Below, piece after piece: positions 1 to 8,628 of a DNA stretch of 64,000 nt (its first letter is position 1; each line of letters starts with the position of its first letter). The stretch is from Pseudolysinimonas_A sp039912695 (lineage in GTDB: Bacteria > Actinomycetota > Actinomycetes > Actinomycetales > Microbacteriaceae). Below the pieces are notes generated by a model. That model was not told the origin of the DNA, did no database searches, and worked only from the letters and a program-made list of their open reading frames with translations. A program made the translations under genes and the position numbers. The DNA is taken from positions 62,001-126,000 of the forward strand of contig NZ_JBDSPJ010000013.1 in assembly GCF_039912695.1 (NCBI RefSeq). Direction: 5' to 3'.

Positions 1-66
1 CAACGTTCGGCGAACACGGTGCGTCTATATAGGTAAGGGACTCGCTGGAGTCCGAGAGGATGTCTC

Positions 67-435
67 ATGGCCACCGTCACCGCCGCACCCGCTCAAGCCG
101 CTCCGCGCGGTCTCGTGCTCTGGCTTGCCCCGGCCGGCGTCTTCGCGCTCGCGGCCATCGGCATCCTCTGGGCACTCCCCCGCCCTGCCGCGGTCTGCCC
201 GGCGATCTACCCGGTGCCGCCGGAGTGCGCGACCGGCACCGACTCGAGCGTCGTGCTGCCGTTCCTCGTGGGGATCGTGTTCGTTTACGCCGCGATCATC
301 GCCTGCACTCTGCTGGTCACGTCACGCTGGCGGCCGCTCGTGCTCGGCCTGCTGCTGGGGCTTCTCGCACTCGGGTTTCTCATCGGCGTCACCACGGTCC
401 TTTCGGCGGCGACCAGTTCGGTCATCTACTACTGA
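67..435 (+). CDS. Small three-helix membrane protein, unknown function
   Basis: This 122-residue protein is not recognised. It has three hydrophobic segments at about residues 17-39, 61-85 and 90-115, so it should sit in the cytoplasmic membrane. The short N-terminus is Ala-rich. The start at 67 is chosen over an overlapping ATG at 60 because only this frame gives a coherent membrane protein, and a GAGAGGA stretch lies just upstream. It is convergent with pnp, and both genes end at the same hairpin region. No function can be inferred. Confidence 0.6.
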   Translation: MATVTAAPAQAAPRGLVLWLAPAGVFALAAIGILWALPRPAAVCPAIYPVPPECATGTDSSVVLPFLVGIVFVYAAIIACTLLVTSRWRPLVLGLLLGLLALGFLIGVTTVLSAATSSVIYY

Positions 436-450
436 CCTGCTTAAAACGAC

Positions 451-482
451 GGATGCCGCCCTCCCAAAGGAGGACGGCATCC
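451..482 (-). terminator. Terminator hairpin between pnp and the convergent small gene
   Basis: A 14-bp inverted repeat (arms 451-464 and 469-482, CAAA loop) has one C/A mismatch on the + strand that becomes a G-U pair in the minus-strand RNA. The minus strand then reads GTCGTTTT. It lies downstream of the pnp stop and also downstream of the small + strand gene, so it probably ends both transcripts. Confidence 0.7.
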
Positions 483-527
483 ATGCCGCACTCTGTCATT
501 CAGAACTCCCAAAGGAGGACGGCATCC
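461..527. repeat. 22-bp direct repeat, second copy of the terminator arm
   Basis: The 22-bp block starting CTCCCAAAGGAGG occurs perfectly at 461-482 and again at 506-527. The second copy carries the loop and right arm of the terminator without its left partner, so the terminator has been partly duplicated. Confidence 0.8.
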
Positions 528-546
528 GTTCGTTAAGCGCTGAAGA

Positions 547-2829
547 TCACCCTTCGGCGGGGGCGTCTCCCGGACCCTCAGAGCCGGCGTCCGACCCTTC
601 GGTGTCTGCGGCGTCAGCCTCGTCGACGACCGGGGCGAGCGACAGCTTGCCCTTGTCATCCATCTTGGTGATCTCGACCATGATCTTTTGCCCGACCGCG
701 AGCACGTCTTCGACGTTCTCGACCCGCTTGCCACCGGCGAGTTTGCGCACCTCGCTGATGTGCAGCAGGCCGTCCTTGCCGGGCATGAGCGACACGAACG
801 CACCGAACGTCGCGATCTTCACGACGGTGCCGAGGAAGCGCTCCCCGACCTCCGGGTTGATCGGGTTGCCGATCGCGAGCACCTGGGCACGCGCGGCCTC
901 GGCCGACGGTCCATCGACGGCGCCGATGTAGACGGTGCCGTCCTCTTCGATGGAGATATCGGCTCCGGTCGAGTCCTGGATCGCGTTGATCGTCTTGCCC
1001 TTCGGGCCGATCAGCTCGCCGATCTTGTCGACCGGGATGTTGACGCTGATCACGCGCGGAGCGGTCGGCGCCATCTCATCCGGGCCGTCGATCGCCTGGT
1101 TGATGACCGCGAGGATCGCCGTGCGGGCTTCCTTTGCCTGCTTCAGCGCGCCATCCAGAACCGACGACGGCAAGCCCGCGAGCTTGGTGTCGAGCTGAAT
1201 CGCGGTGACGAAATCGGCGGTCCCGGCGACCTTGAAGTCCATGTCGCCGAGCGCGTCTTCAGCACCGAGGATGTCGGTGAGGGCCGCGTAGCGCGTCTCG
1301 CCGTCGACCTCGTCGGAGATGAGACCCATCGCGATACCGGCGACCGGGGCGCGCAGCGGCACACCGGCGTTCAGCAGCGACAGCGTCGAGGCGCAGACCG
1401 AACCCATCGACGTCGAGCCGTTGGAGCCGAGAGCCTCGGACACCTGACGGATCGCGTAGGGGAAGTCTTCGCGCGGCGGCAGCACCGGCACGAGCGCGCG
1501 CTCGGCGAGGAAGCCGTGCCCGATCTCGCGACGCTTCGGGCTACCCACGCGGCCGGTCTCACCGGTCGAGTAGGGCGGGAAGTTGTAGTGGTGCAGGTAG
1601 CGCTTCTTCTTGACCGGGGCGAGCGAGTCGATCTGCTGCTCCATCTTGAGCATGTTCAACGTGGTGACGCCCAGAATCTGGGTCTCACCGCGCTGGAAGA
1701 TCGCCGAACCGTGAACGCGCGGGATGACCTGCACCTCGGCGTCGAGCGCCCGGATGTCGGTCAGGCCGCGGCCGTCGATGCGGATGCCTTCGGTCAGCAC
1801 GCGGGTGCGCATGACCTTCTTGGAAACCGACTTGTAGGCGGCGCTGACCTCGGCGTTGGCCGTGGCCGGAAGGCGCTCCGCCTCAACCTCAGCGGCGATG
1901 TGTCCCTTGACGCGATCCTTCAGCATGTCGTCAGCGTTCTGACGCTCCTGCTTGTCGGCGATCTGGTACACGCCCTTGAGCTCGTCGTAGGCGAGCCCCG
2001 CAACGGCGTCGTAGGTCGCCTGCTGGTACGGCGGGAACAGCGGGAACTCCTGGATGGCTTTGCCCGCCTGGTCGGCGATCTCCTGCTGCGCCTTAATGAG
2101 CTGCTTCAGGAACGGCTTTGCGGCCTCAAGACCCTGGGCGACGACGGTTTCGTCGGGCTTGGTCGCGCCAGCGCGGATCAGCTCCCAACTCCCCTCGGTT
2201 GCCTCGGCCTCGACCATCATGATCGCGACATCCTCGTTGCCGTTCTTGTCGGTGACCAGGCGGCCGGCAACGGTGAGGTCGAAGACGGCCTCAGCGAGCT
2301 GGGAGAACTTCGGGAAGGCGACCCACTGGTCACCGATGAGGGCGAGACGGATGCCACCGACCGGACCGTAGAACGGCAGGCCAGAGATCTGGGTCGACAG
2401 GCTGGCCGCGTTGATGGCGAGCGCGTCGTAGAACTCGTCCGGCGCGATGCTCATCACGGTGATGACGATCTGCACCTCGTTGCGAAGACCTTCAACGAAG
2501 GTCGGGCGCAGCGGCCGGTCGATCAGACGGCAGACCAGGATCGCCTCGGTCGACGGGCGACCCTCGCGACGGAAGAACGAACCGGGGATCTTGCCTGCGG
2601 CGTAGGACCGCTCTTCGACATCCACGGTCAGCGGGAAGAAGTCGAACCCGTCACGCGGGTGCTTGCCCGCGCTGGTGGCCGACAGGATCATCGTCTCTTC
2701 GTCGATGTACGCGGCAACGGCACCCTGTGCCTGCTGTGCGAGACGACCGGTTTCGAAACGGACGGTGCGCTTGCCGAACTTGCCGTTATCGAGAACGGCT
2801 TCAGCGAATTTGATTTCAGGACCCTCCAT
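547..2829 (-). CDS. pnp: Polyribonucleotide nucleotidyltransferase (PNPase)
   Basis: PNPase is the phosphorolytic 3'-5' exoribonuclease and polymerase of the cytoplasmic RNA-decay machinery. The 760-residue product has the full family layout: two RNase PH-like domains in the first 550 residues, a KH domain at about 595-655 (core IGPKGKTIN) and an S1 domain at about 660-730. A Glu/Asp-rich tail follows, as is usual in actinobacteria. The start is supported by AGGAG nine bases upstream. A small GC hairpin at 2850-2863 sits just before this site. In most actinobacteria pnp follows rpsO directly; here rpsO is at 8.6 kb with genes of both orientations between. The family assignment is certain. Confidence 0.97.
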   Translation of the reverse strand: MEGPEIKFAEAVLDNGKFGKRTVRFETGRLAQQAQGAVAAYIDEETMILSATSAGKHPRDGFDFFPLTVDVEERSYAAGKIPGSFFRREGRPSTEAILVCRLIDRPLRPTFVEGLRNEVQIVITVMSIAPDEFYDALAINAASLSTQISGLPFYGPVGGIRLALIGDQWVAFPKFSQLAEAVFDLTVAGRLVTDKNGNEDVAIMMVEAEATEGSWELIRAGATKPDETVVAQGLEAAKPFLKQLIKAQQEIADQAGKAIQEFPLFPPYQQATYDAVAGLAYDELKGVYQIADKQERQNADDMLKDRVKGHIAAEVEAERLPATANAEVSAAYKSVSKKVMRTRVLTEGIRIDGRGLTDIRALDAEVQVIPRVHGSAIFQRGETQILGVTTLNMLKMEQQIDSLAPVKKKRYLHHYNFPPYSTGETGRVGSPKRREIGHGFLAERALVPVLPPREDFPYAIRQVSEALGSNGSTSMGSVCASTLSLLNAGVPLRAPVAGIAMGLISDEVDGETRYAALTDILGAEDALGDMDFKVAGTADFVTAIQLDTKLAGLPSSVLDGALKQAKEARTAILAVINQAIDGPDEMAPTAPRVISVNIPVDKIGELIGPKGKTINAIQDSTGADISIEEDGTVYIGAVDGPSAEAARAQVLAIGNPINPEVGERFLGTVVKIATFGAFVSLMPGKDGLLHISEVRKLAGGKRVENVEDVLAVGQKIMVEITKMDDKGKLSLAPVVDEADAADTEGSDAGSEGPGDAPAEG

Positions 2830-3174
2830 GGGTCACTCCTCTTGGTTTTGCCCGCGAGCGGGCGCATCGGAACCAAAAGCAGGAGCATGCACAGAAGTGC
2901 CCCCAGATTATTCCGCTGAATTTTCGGCGGCGATCTAGGTTTTCAGGGGCGATCTGGCCAACAGTAGAAGCGCTCCGCGCGAGTGCTCGGAAGACCACCA
3001 CCGGTGACCAGGCTTCGATGCCGGCCTGCTCCGGGTATATCGGCCACCGATTGGCGGCCTCGGTAATGGTATCTGAAGAGCTGTCTCCAAGCCAGGAAGC
3101 AGCCCTGGACACAACCGCGCCGCGAGGCTTGACTGGAACTGTCCACGTCAACCTCGACCCTGAAGGAGAACCTC
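2830..3174. promoter_or_regulatory. Divergent intergenic region of pnp and the dodecin gene
   Basis: This 345-bp gap has no credible gene. It must hold the promoters of pnp (minus) and of the dodecin gene (plus). A GCCCG-CGAG-CGGGC hairpin at 2850-2863 lies immediately upstream of the pnp ribosome-binding site and could affect pnp translation. AAGGAG at about 3163 precedes the dodecin start. No tRNA or riboswitch fold was recognised. Confidence 0.4.
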
Positions 3175-3381
3175 ATGGCCACCGTCGCCCGTGTCACCAC
3201 CATCACCTCACGAAGCACCAAAAGTTTCGAGGATGCTGCCCGCGAGGGCATCGCCCGCGCCAGCAAGACCCTGCGTCACGTCTCGGGCGCGTGGATCAAG
3301 GAGCAGAAGGTTGACGTCACCGAGGGCCAGATCACGAGCTGGCAGGTGACCCTCGAGGTCACCTTCGTCCTCGAAGACTGA
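3175..3381 (+). CDS. Dodecin family flavin-binding protein
   Basis: Dodecins are small proteins that assemble into hollow dodecamers and store or buffer flavins (FMN, riboflavin breakdown products or FAD) in the cytoplasm. The 68-residue length is typical. The sequence carries the family features: a central helix with FEDAAREGIARASKT, a Trp in the flavin-stacking position (GAWIKEQ) and a C-terminal strand with WQVTLEVTFVLED. A strong AAGGAG site precedes the ATG. It is monocistronic, with its own terminator at 3416. Assignment rests on the family pattern. Confidence 0.88.
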   Translation: MATVARVTTITSRSTKSFEDAAREGIARASKTLRHVSGAWIKEQKVDVTEGQITSWQVTLEVTFVLED

Positions 3382-3415
3382 GTCTGAGCACACTGCGTCT
3401 CATCTCAAGAATTCA

Positions 3416-3452
3416 GACACCGCGAGTCCACCAGGCTCGCGGTGTCTCTTCT
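3416..3452 (+). terminator. Terminator of the dodecin gene
   Basis: A perfect 11-bp inverted repeat, GACACCGCGAG and CTCGCGGTGTC with a 9-nt loop, is followed by TCTTCTTT. It begins 34 bp after the dodecin stop. Confidence 0.8.
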
Positions 3453-3478
3453 TTCGGGCCAGGTTCTTTCGGGCCAGG
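3449..3478. repeat. 15-bp tandem duplication upstream of DUF5302 gene
   Basis: TTCTTTCGGGCCAGG occurs twice in perfect tandem at 3449-3463 and 3464-3478, between the dodecin terminator and the promoter of the next gene. It is probably replication slippage. Confidence 0.85.
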
Positions 3479-3510
3479 TCGACACTGAGAGCGCCGGGTA
3501 GAATCTGCAC

Positions 3511-3744
3511 ATGAACGAGAAGCCCGTCGAGACCTCAGCGTCGGACGCTGCACCGATTGACGCTGCACCTATTGACGCTGCACCTATTGACGACATGAAG
3601 CGCAAGTTCCGCGAGGCGCTGGACCGCAAGAACAAGAAGCACCTCGAGAACCCCGCAGGCAATGTCGACGGCGAATCCTCGGTGGTGGGTGCGCAGTCGA
3701 AGATCGGCGGCAAGCGGGAGTTCCGGCGCAAAAGCGGCGGCTGA
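3511..3744 (+). CDS. DUF5302 family protein
   Basis: This is a 77-residue basic-tailed protein of the actinobacterial DUF5302 family, of unknown function. It is recognised by DMKRKFREALDRKNKKH in the middle and KREFRRKSGG at the C-terminus. The N-terminal part contains a three-fold Asp-Ala-Ala-Pro-Ile repeat from a 15-bp unit at 3544-3588, so this region is likely disordered and length-variable. TAGAAT at 3499-3504, six bases before the ATG, indicates a leaderless transcript. Only 3 bp separate it from the next gene, so the two probably form an operon. Confidence 0.8.
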   Translation: MNEKPVETSASDAAPIDAAPIDAAPIDDMKRKFREALDRKNKKHLENPAGNVDGESSVVGAQSKIGGKREFRRKSGG

Positions 3745-3747
3745 GAC

Positions 3748-4161
3748 ATGACCAACCACGTGGCCACGGCCGAGGGCGACGTCAATGCGACGATCGACGA
3801 AGTCTGGGCCGCCCTGACGAATACCGACACGCTCGGCGAGATCATGTTCGGGTCGACGGTCGAGACCGACTGGACGATCGGGTCGCCGATCATCTACCGC
3901 GGCGAATGGGAGGGTAAGCCCTTCGAAGACCGCGGGACGGTGCTCGAGCTGACAGCGCCCACGCTCATCCGCGTGAGCCATGAGTCGCCGGGCAGTGACG
4001 AGACGCACGAGGTGCGCTACGAACTTCGCGCGCTCGGTTCGGCTACCCACGTCACGCTCACCCAGGACGGCAACTCGAGCGTCGAAGCCGCCGAACATTC
4101 TTCAGCGAACTGGCGGGCGACTCTGGATTCCCTCCGGCGCGTGGTGGAGCATCCCGCTTAG
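3748..4161 (+). CDS. SRPBCC / AHSA1-like domain protein
   Basis: The 137-residue product has the pattern of the START-like SRPBCC superfamily, specifically the AHSA1 branch. It opens with a strand, then a VWAALTNTDTLGEI helix, a GRGEWEGKPFEDRG-like central part and a C-terminal helix with NWRATLDSLRRVVE. Such proteins form a hydrophobic cavity, and many members have no known ligand. It starts 3 bp after the DUF5302 gene and its TAG stop doubles as the first bases of the thioredoxin -10 element. A substrate cannot be named. Confidence 0.75.
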   Translation: MTNHVATAEGDVNATIDEVWAALTNTDTLGEIMFGSTVETDWTIGSPIIYRGEWEGKPFEDRGTVLELTAPTLIRVSHESPGSDETHEVRYELRALGSATHVTLTQDGNSSVEAAEHSSANWRATLDSLRRVVEHPA

Positions 4162-4171
4162 GCTTGATCCC

Positions 4172-4537
4172 ATGGCCCCCGTCGAACTGACTGCCGACAC
4201 CTTTGAACCGACGATCGTCGAGTCGGGCATTGTGCTCGTCGACTTCTGGGCGGGTTGGTGCGGACCGTGCCTCGCGTTCGCGCCCATCTACGATGCCGCA
4301 GCGAGTGACAACGCTGACATCGTGTTCGGCAAAGTCGACACCGAAGCCCAGCAAGAACTGTCGTCGGCGATGAACATCCGCTCCATCCCGACCCTGATGA
4401 TCTTTCGCGACGGCATCGGTGTTTTCTCGCAAGCCGGCGCGCTCCCCCGCCCCGTGCTCGACGATCTGATCGGCAAAGTTCGCGCGCTCGATATGGATGT
4501 CGTCCGCGCCCAAATCACGGAACGCGCGAACGCCTAA
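4172..4537 (+). CDS. Thioredoxin family protein
   Basis: A 121-residue cytoplasmic thioredoxin-fold disulfide reductase. The active site WCGPC lies near residue 30, preceded by VDFWA, and the cis-Pro loop is SIPTLMIF near residue 75. The start at 4172 is used rather than an upstream in-frame extension because TAGGCT at 4159-4164 lies seven bases before this ATG (leaderless pattern) and the protein is then normal thioredoxin length. The C-terminal helix is slightly extended relative to E. coli TrxA. It could be the main or a secondary thioredoxin. Confidence 0.9.
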   Translation: MAPVELTADTFEPTIVESGIVLVDFWAGWCGPCLAFAPIYDAAASDNADIVFGKVDTEAQQELSSAMNIRSIPTLMIFRDGIGVFSQAGALPRPVLDDLIGKVRALDMDVVRAQITERANA

Positions 4538-4590
4538 AACACCGGCTACGCACTACCAACACCGGGTGCGGCGAGGGCTAGTCTCGGTCC

Positions 4591-5088
4591 ATGTCCGACG
4601 CCATGAACTCCGCCACTTCGCCCGCCTCTCCCGAGCCTGTCGTCGCCTCGGTCTCGGCGGTTGAGCCCGCTCCGCACGGGGCTACGGCCGCGACCAAGAA
4701 GAAGCGCGGATTCGGACTCTGGGCGTTCTTTCTCGCGCTGATCGTGGTGCTTTCCGACCTCGTGGTGATTGTCATCGTCGTCGTGGCCGTCTTTGCCGCG
4801 TTTGGATCGCTCAGCAGTGGAGCCCTCGGTGCCGGTGCAGACTGGGGCCCGGTCGTGAAGTCGATTCTCGCGTTGGGCCTCTTCGTGATTGCCGACTTCT
4901 GGGTGGGCTTCGTGCTCGCCGGTGTCGCCGCAGTTCTCGGCCTGATCGCCATCGTCTCCGGCCGGGGCCGCGTGATCGGTTTCATCGGTCTGATCTTGGC
5001 GGCCGGCGCGATTCTGGTGCGAGTGATGATCCTGTTCAACAGCTCGGGCCTCAGCAATGTCGTCACCAACGGTTCCGCGGGCAGCTAA
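4591..5088 (+). CDS. Membrane protein, unknown function
   Basis: This 165-residue protein is not recognised. An N-terminal soluble part rich in Ala, Pro and Ser is followed by a KKKRG positive patch. Three or four hydrophobic segments then follow at about residues 36-68, 87-115 and 118-150. The positive patch before the first helix suggests a cytoplasmic N-terminus. TAGTCT at 4579-4584 is six bases before the ATG, which suggests leaderless transcription. It ends convergent to the channel gene with only a weak AACCC-TTC-GGGTT hairpin between. Confidence 0.6.
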   Translation: MSDAMNSATSPASPEPVVASVSAVEPAPHGATAATKKKRGFGLWAFFLALIVVLSDLVVIVIVVVAVFAAFGSLSSGALGAGADWGPVVKSILALGLFVIADFWVGFVLAGVAAVLGLIAIVSGRGRVIGFIGLILAAGAILVRVMILFNSSGLSNVVTNGSAGS

Positions 5089-5129
5089 CCCTTCGGGTTT
5101 CGGGCTTACGGCGTCGGGCTTTTCGAGGC

Positions 5130-7022
5130 CTACTCCTCGCCGAGGACGATGATCTTGTCGCCCGGGGCGAACGTGCGCGCGAGGGTCTTCGTCGGGTTGA
5201 CCGTCACACCGTAGGCGTCCGCTTTGCTGCGGGCGTGAGCAGAGATGCGGTATCCGATCGCAGTTTCGCCCCGGCGGCGCGCGGCCTCGAGCACGGTGTA
5301 GAAGTCGACCTCGGCCCCGTCGGTGACGTACAACTCCGCCGGACGCAGGTAGATCTCCGACCCGACGGCCGAGAACAGGTCCTCGAAGACATCCGTGAGC
5401 TGCTTGTTCTCGCTGACCTGAGAGAGCATCAGGCTGATCAGGTGGTCGCTGACGATGAAATCGTCGGCTTGGGTGACTTCGGCGAGTTCGCGGTTGCGGT
5501 CGTCGATCATCTCGCTGACGACATTGAGGTCGACCCCCCTCTGCTCGGCGATATCGCGAAGGTGAAGCAGGGTGATGAGTGTCTTGGCATCCGCTCGCTG
5601 GCTGCTCAGGGTCTCCTTGGCGGCGAGCACGATGATGTGGTCGTACTCGTGGGCATGGAGGGAGTCAAGAACGGCTCGACTCGTCGGATCGCCCTTCTCG
5701 AAGGTCACGTCGAGACCCGGAAAGGTCGCAAAGTCAGGGTGGTCGACGTTCGCGACGATCGTCACTCGCGAACGCGCCGTCGAGTAGTCATCGAGCTCGG
5801 TGAGCATCAGATGCAGCCCCTCGTTGTACCCGAGCACGAGCGTGGTCTCCGGCTTGGGCGGCTCGACCTTCGATGTGCTGATCGCGGAAACGTTGGCAGC
5901 ACCGGATGCGCTGAGTGCGATCGTGTCGTCGTCTTCGGCGATCACGATGAGCTGATCCCCCGCGCCGATCACGGTGTCGGCCGGCGGGTTAAGCGCGACC
6001 TTGCCACCCTGCACCATCCCCATCACCGCGGACTGCGCAAAGGCCAGTTGGGCGTCGAAGTAGGTTCGGCCGACCAGCGTCGGCTGCTCGGTGAAGTAGA
6101 TCTCGGCACCGGCGAAGTCGAGCAACTCGGCGTAGACGACCGACAGGCCGCTCTGCCGGCAGGTCTGCACGGTGATACGGCTGATCAGTTCCGACGAGAG
6201 CACCCAGTGTGCTTCGTCGCGGCCCACCAGTCGGGCCGCTTCCAGGTTCTTAGGATCCTGCAACTCTCCGACGATGTGGTACTCACCGGTCTTGCGGTTG
6301 GGGTTGTTCGTCACCGCGAGGGTCGTCTTGATCACCGTCGAGTCGGGGTCTTCGTCGCCTTCGGGCGCGAGCACGATGATGCTGCGCGCGGCGTGCGGGT
6401 TCGCGACCTCCAGCTCGGCGAGGTTCATCGGATCGCCGGAACGGATGACCACCTTCGTCTTTCCGAGGTTGGTCACCTGGGCCTTGATGTCATCCTCCAT
6501 CTCGACCTTGTCGCGGTCGGCGAGGATGACGATCGCGCTCTTACCGCGGGACTCGTTTGCCGTGCAGATCTCGCGAACGATCGGGAACACCTTGTTGCTC
6601 CAGCCGAGGATCAGCGTGTGGTCCTGTTCGAGCACGCGCGACCGACCCTTGCGCAGCTCCTCGACCTTGCTGTCGAAGGCGCCCGACACGATGCCGATCA
6701 AACTCGCGACGATGATCAGACCGCCGATTGTGACGACGAGCATCAACAACCGGAAGTACCAGCCCTGGTCGCCCCCCATCGTGCCGGGGTCGAGGGTGCG
6801 CATCAGGCTGCCCCAGAACACGTCCCACGGGGTGTATTCCGGGTCATCGAACGTGTTGTACGAGGTCGGGAAGAGCGCGATGACGACGGCCGTGATGCCG
6901 CCAAGGATCGCGACGAACACCAGAGTCGCGATGCCGAGGAGTAGCACGAGAGCGACGGGGCCTCGCGACATCCAATTGTCGAACCAGTACCGCAGGCGTT
7001 CGCTCAGGGCAGGCTTGTTCAT
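5130..7022 (-). CDS. CASTOR/POLLUX-type ion channel with RCK (TrkA-N) domains
   Basis: The 630-residue protein matches the CASTOR/POLLUX/DMI1 channel family. Two N-terminal membrane helices (about 22-50 and 90-115) flank a pore loop with FWGSLMRTLDPGTMGGDQGW. Two Rossmann-like RCK domains follow, beginning near residues 135 and 390, with regulatory TrkA-C-like parts between. The known plant homologues are cation channels, whereas bacterial members are mostly uncharacterised and are often annotated as TrkA-like potassium transport proteins. A GGAGGA site precedes the ATG. The gene is followed at its 5' side by a very small membrane protein on the same strand. The ion carried cannot be told from sequence. 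Confidence 0.85.
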   Translation of the reverse strand: MNKPALSERLRYWFDNWMSRGPVALVLLLGIATLVFVAILGGITAVVIALFPTSYNTFDDPEYTPWDVFWGSLMRTLDPGTMGGDQGWYFRLLMLVVTIGGLIIVASLIGIVSGAFDSKVEELRKGRSRVLEQDHTLILGWSNKVFPIVREICTANESRGKSAIVILADRDKVEMEDDIKAQVTNLGKTKVVIRSGDPMNLAELEVANPHAARSIIVLAPEGDEDPDSTVIKTTLAVTNNPNRKTGEYHIVGELQDPKNLEAARLVGRDEAHWVLSSELISRITVQTCRQSGLSVVYAELLDFAGAEIYFTEQPTLVGRTYFDAQLAFAQSAVMGMVQGGKVALNPPADTVIGAGDQLIVIAEDDDTIALSASGAANVSAISTSKVEPPKPETTLVLGYNEGLHLMLTELDDYSTARSRVTIVANVDHPDFATFPGLDVTFEKGDPTSRAVLDSLHAHEYDHIIVLAAKETLSSQRADAKTLITLLHLRDIAEQRGVDLNVVSEMIDDRNRELAEVTQADDFIVSDHLISLMLSQVSENKQLTDVFEDLFSAVGSEIYLRPAELYVTDGAEVDFYTVLEAARRRGETAIGYRISAHARSKADAYGVTVNPTKTLARTFAPGDKIIVLGEE

Positions 7023-7083
7023 CGTTCCTCCGGATCGCAGTTCTCGAACCCTAGCGAACCGAAGGTACCGAGCGGCGAGCAGA

Positions 7084-7263
7084 TCAGCGGCGCGAGGAGC
7101 CCGCCAGGATGCCGCGGAGCGCGAAGTAGACCAGTACCGCCACGAAGGCGACGATGATCAGCCGCACCACGAACCAGATGAACGAGAATAGGAACCCGAC
7201 GAGGAACCACGCGATCACAGCTGCGGCGATGACGAGCAGGATCGTGAGGACGTTGCGGCTCAT
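7084..7263 (-). CDS. Small membrane protein, 59 residues
   Basis: This short open frame is easy to miss. It encodes a 59-residue protein starting MSRNVLTILL and ending GSSRR. One long or two closely spaced hydrophobic segments run from about residue 6 to 52, with Arg clusters at the end. It lies on the same strand as the channel gene, 61 bp upstream of it, and in the only frame without stops there. The hydrophobic pattern and positive ends support a real membrane peptide. Function unknown; a channel partner is conceivable only from position. Confidence 0.55.
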   Translation of the reverse strand: MSRNVLTILLVIAAAVIAWFLVGFLFSFIWFVVRLIIVAFVAVLVYFALRGILAGSSRR

Positions 7264-7305
7264 GCCCCCAGCGTAAGACGTGGCCGACGTCTCGCGGGCC
7301 GCGGG

Positions 7306-8526
7306 CTAGCCCTCACGCAGAATCGCGTCGGTGCCGCGCCGACGCTCAACGAGGTAGCCAACCTGGAGCAGCACGACCGCGAGCAGGATGGCGGCGGCCG
7401 CGGCGTGTGGCACCTCGTGGGGGCCGGCGGCGTCGAGTGCCAAGCCGCCCACGATCGGCGCGATCGCGATGCCGACGTACAACGCTGTCGAGTACCACGA
7501 CAGACTCACGGCCGAGCGCTCGGGGTCGATCGCGACCAACCGGTGCTGGATCGGGATGCCAGCGCCGAACGCCGAGACACCCCAGAGCAGGAACAGAACC
7601 GCTATCACGATGAAGTTCGGCTCGGCGGGCGGCATCAGCACGAGTACAGCAAGTTGGGTGACCAACAGGATGCTGGCGACGATTCGGTTGCCGAGCCGAT
7701 CGGTGAGTCGCCCCGCGATCACGTTGCCGACGACCCCGCCGATTCCGTAGATCAGCAGCAGCGTGGCCAACAGGGTCTTCGAGCCTCCGGTTGCCGTCTC
7801 GGTGAACGCCGAACTGTAGATGTAGGCGATGTTGAAGCCCATCACCGTCGCGACGACCGAGAGCGCGGTCAGCAGGATGCGCGGGTCCCCAAGTACGGCG
7901 AACCGGCGGGCGAACGAGAGCGGCGGCGAGGCAGGGATGCCGCGGACGAACAACGCGAGGGATGCCGCCGAAGCGAGCGACAGCACCGCGACGGCCGCGA
8001 GCGGGATCTGCCAGCCGCCGACAGCTGCGACGGCGGTGCCCAGCGGGGAGCCGACTGCGGTCGAAAGGGTGAAGCCGAGCGCAACGATCCCGATCGCCTG
8101 CCCCCGGCGGAGCGGGGTCACCATCGACGCGGCGGCCGCGACCGCCGTCGGCACGATCGCGGCACCGCCGACCGCAGCGACCGCGCGGCCCACCATGAAG
8201 ATCGGAAGGGTGGTCGAGATCGCCGTGAGCGCCGTGCCGGCGGCGACCAGAATCATCCCGATCGTGACCAGCAGCGTGCGGGAGACGTGGCCGAACACCG
8301 TCGCGAACGTCGGGGCGAGCACCGCGACGACGCCTGCGTAGACCGTGAATGACAGGCCAACATCGCTGGTGCGCGCGTTGACGCTTTCGCCGATATCGGG
8401 CAGGAGCCCGGCGATGACGAAACCGTTCGTGCCGACCAGGAACGTCGCGAAGGTCAGCAGGTAGAGCTTGACCGTGATGCCGATCGGGATGCGGGCGGCA
8501 GCATCGGAGGGCTGAGCTGGGGTCAC
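7306..8526 (-). CDS. MFS transporter, DHA1-like drug exporter family
   Basis: A 406-residue major facilitator superfamily protein with about 12 membrane segments. The first half shows the DHA1 pattern of the CmlA/Cmx/AraJ group: a FVIAGLLPDI helix 1, a conserved loop with VFGHVSRT, and a motif C-like GFTLSTAVGSPLGT in helix 5. This group exports drugs, nucleosides or sugars, and the substrate is not predictable. The GTG start at 8526 is preceded by TAGGGT and a six-base gap, the leaderless layout seen elsewhere in the window. It lies just downstream of the rpsO terminator. Confidence 0.85.
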   Translation of the reverse strand: MTPAQPSDAAARIPIGITVKLYLLTFATFLVGTNGFVIAGLLPDIGESVNARTSDVGLSFTVYAGVVAVLAPTFATVFGHVSRTLLVTIGMILVAAGTALTAISTTLPIFMVGRAVAAVGGAAIVPTAVAAAASMVTPLRRGQAIGIVALGFTLSTAVGSPLGTAVAAVGGWQIPLAAVAVLSLASAASLALFVRGIPASPPLSFARRFAVLGDPRILLTALSVVATVMGFNIAYIYSSAFTETATGGSKTLLATLLLIYGIGGVVGNVIAGRLTDRLGNRIVASILLVTQLAVLVLMPPAEPNFIVIAVLFLLWGVSAFGAGIPIQHRLVAIDPERSAVSLSWYSTALYVGIAIAPIVGGLALDAAGPHEVPHAAAAAILLAVVLLQVGYLVERRRGTDAILREG

Positions 8527-8560
8527 TTACCGACCCTACGACTCACCGGTGGCGGACGGA

Positions 8561-8598
8561 GAAACGGGCCGCCATCCCGAAGGATGACGACCCGTTTC
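8561..8598 (-). terminator. rpsO terminator with UUCG loop
   Basis: A 17-bp inverted repeat, 8561-8577 and 8582-8598, pairs completely in minus-strand RNA with two G-U pairs. It is closed by a UUCG tetraloop. It begins 30 bp after the rpsO stop. Confidence 0.85.
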
Positions 8599-8628
8599 CG
8601 TGTGTCTTGCGCTGCGGCGATCCGCTCC

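Noticed and set aside
688..2919. 743-residue + strand open frame over pnp
   Set aside because: It is antisense to pnp with Arg/Asp/Val-rich composition typical of a high-GC shadow frame and has no recognisable domain.
7019..7210. 63-residue minus-strand frame upstream of the channel gene
   Set aside because: It is Arg-rich and without hydrophobic pattern; the alternative frame at 7084-7263 gives a clean membrane protein.
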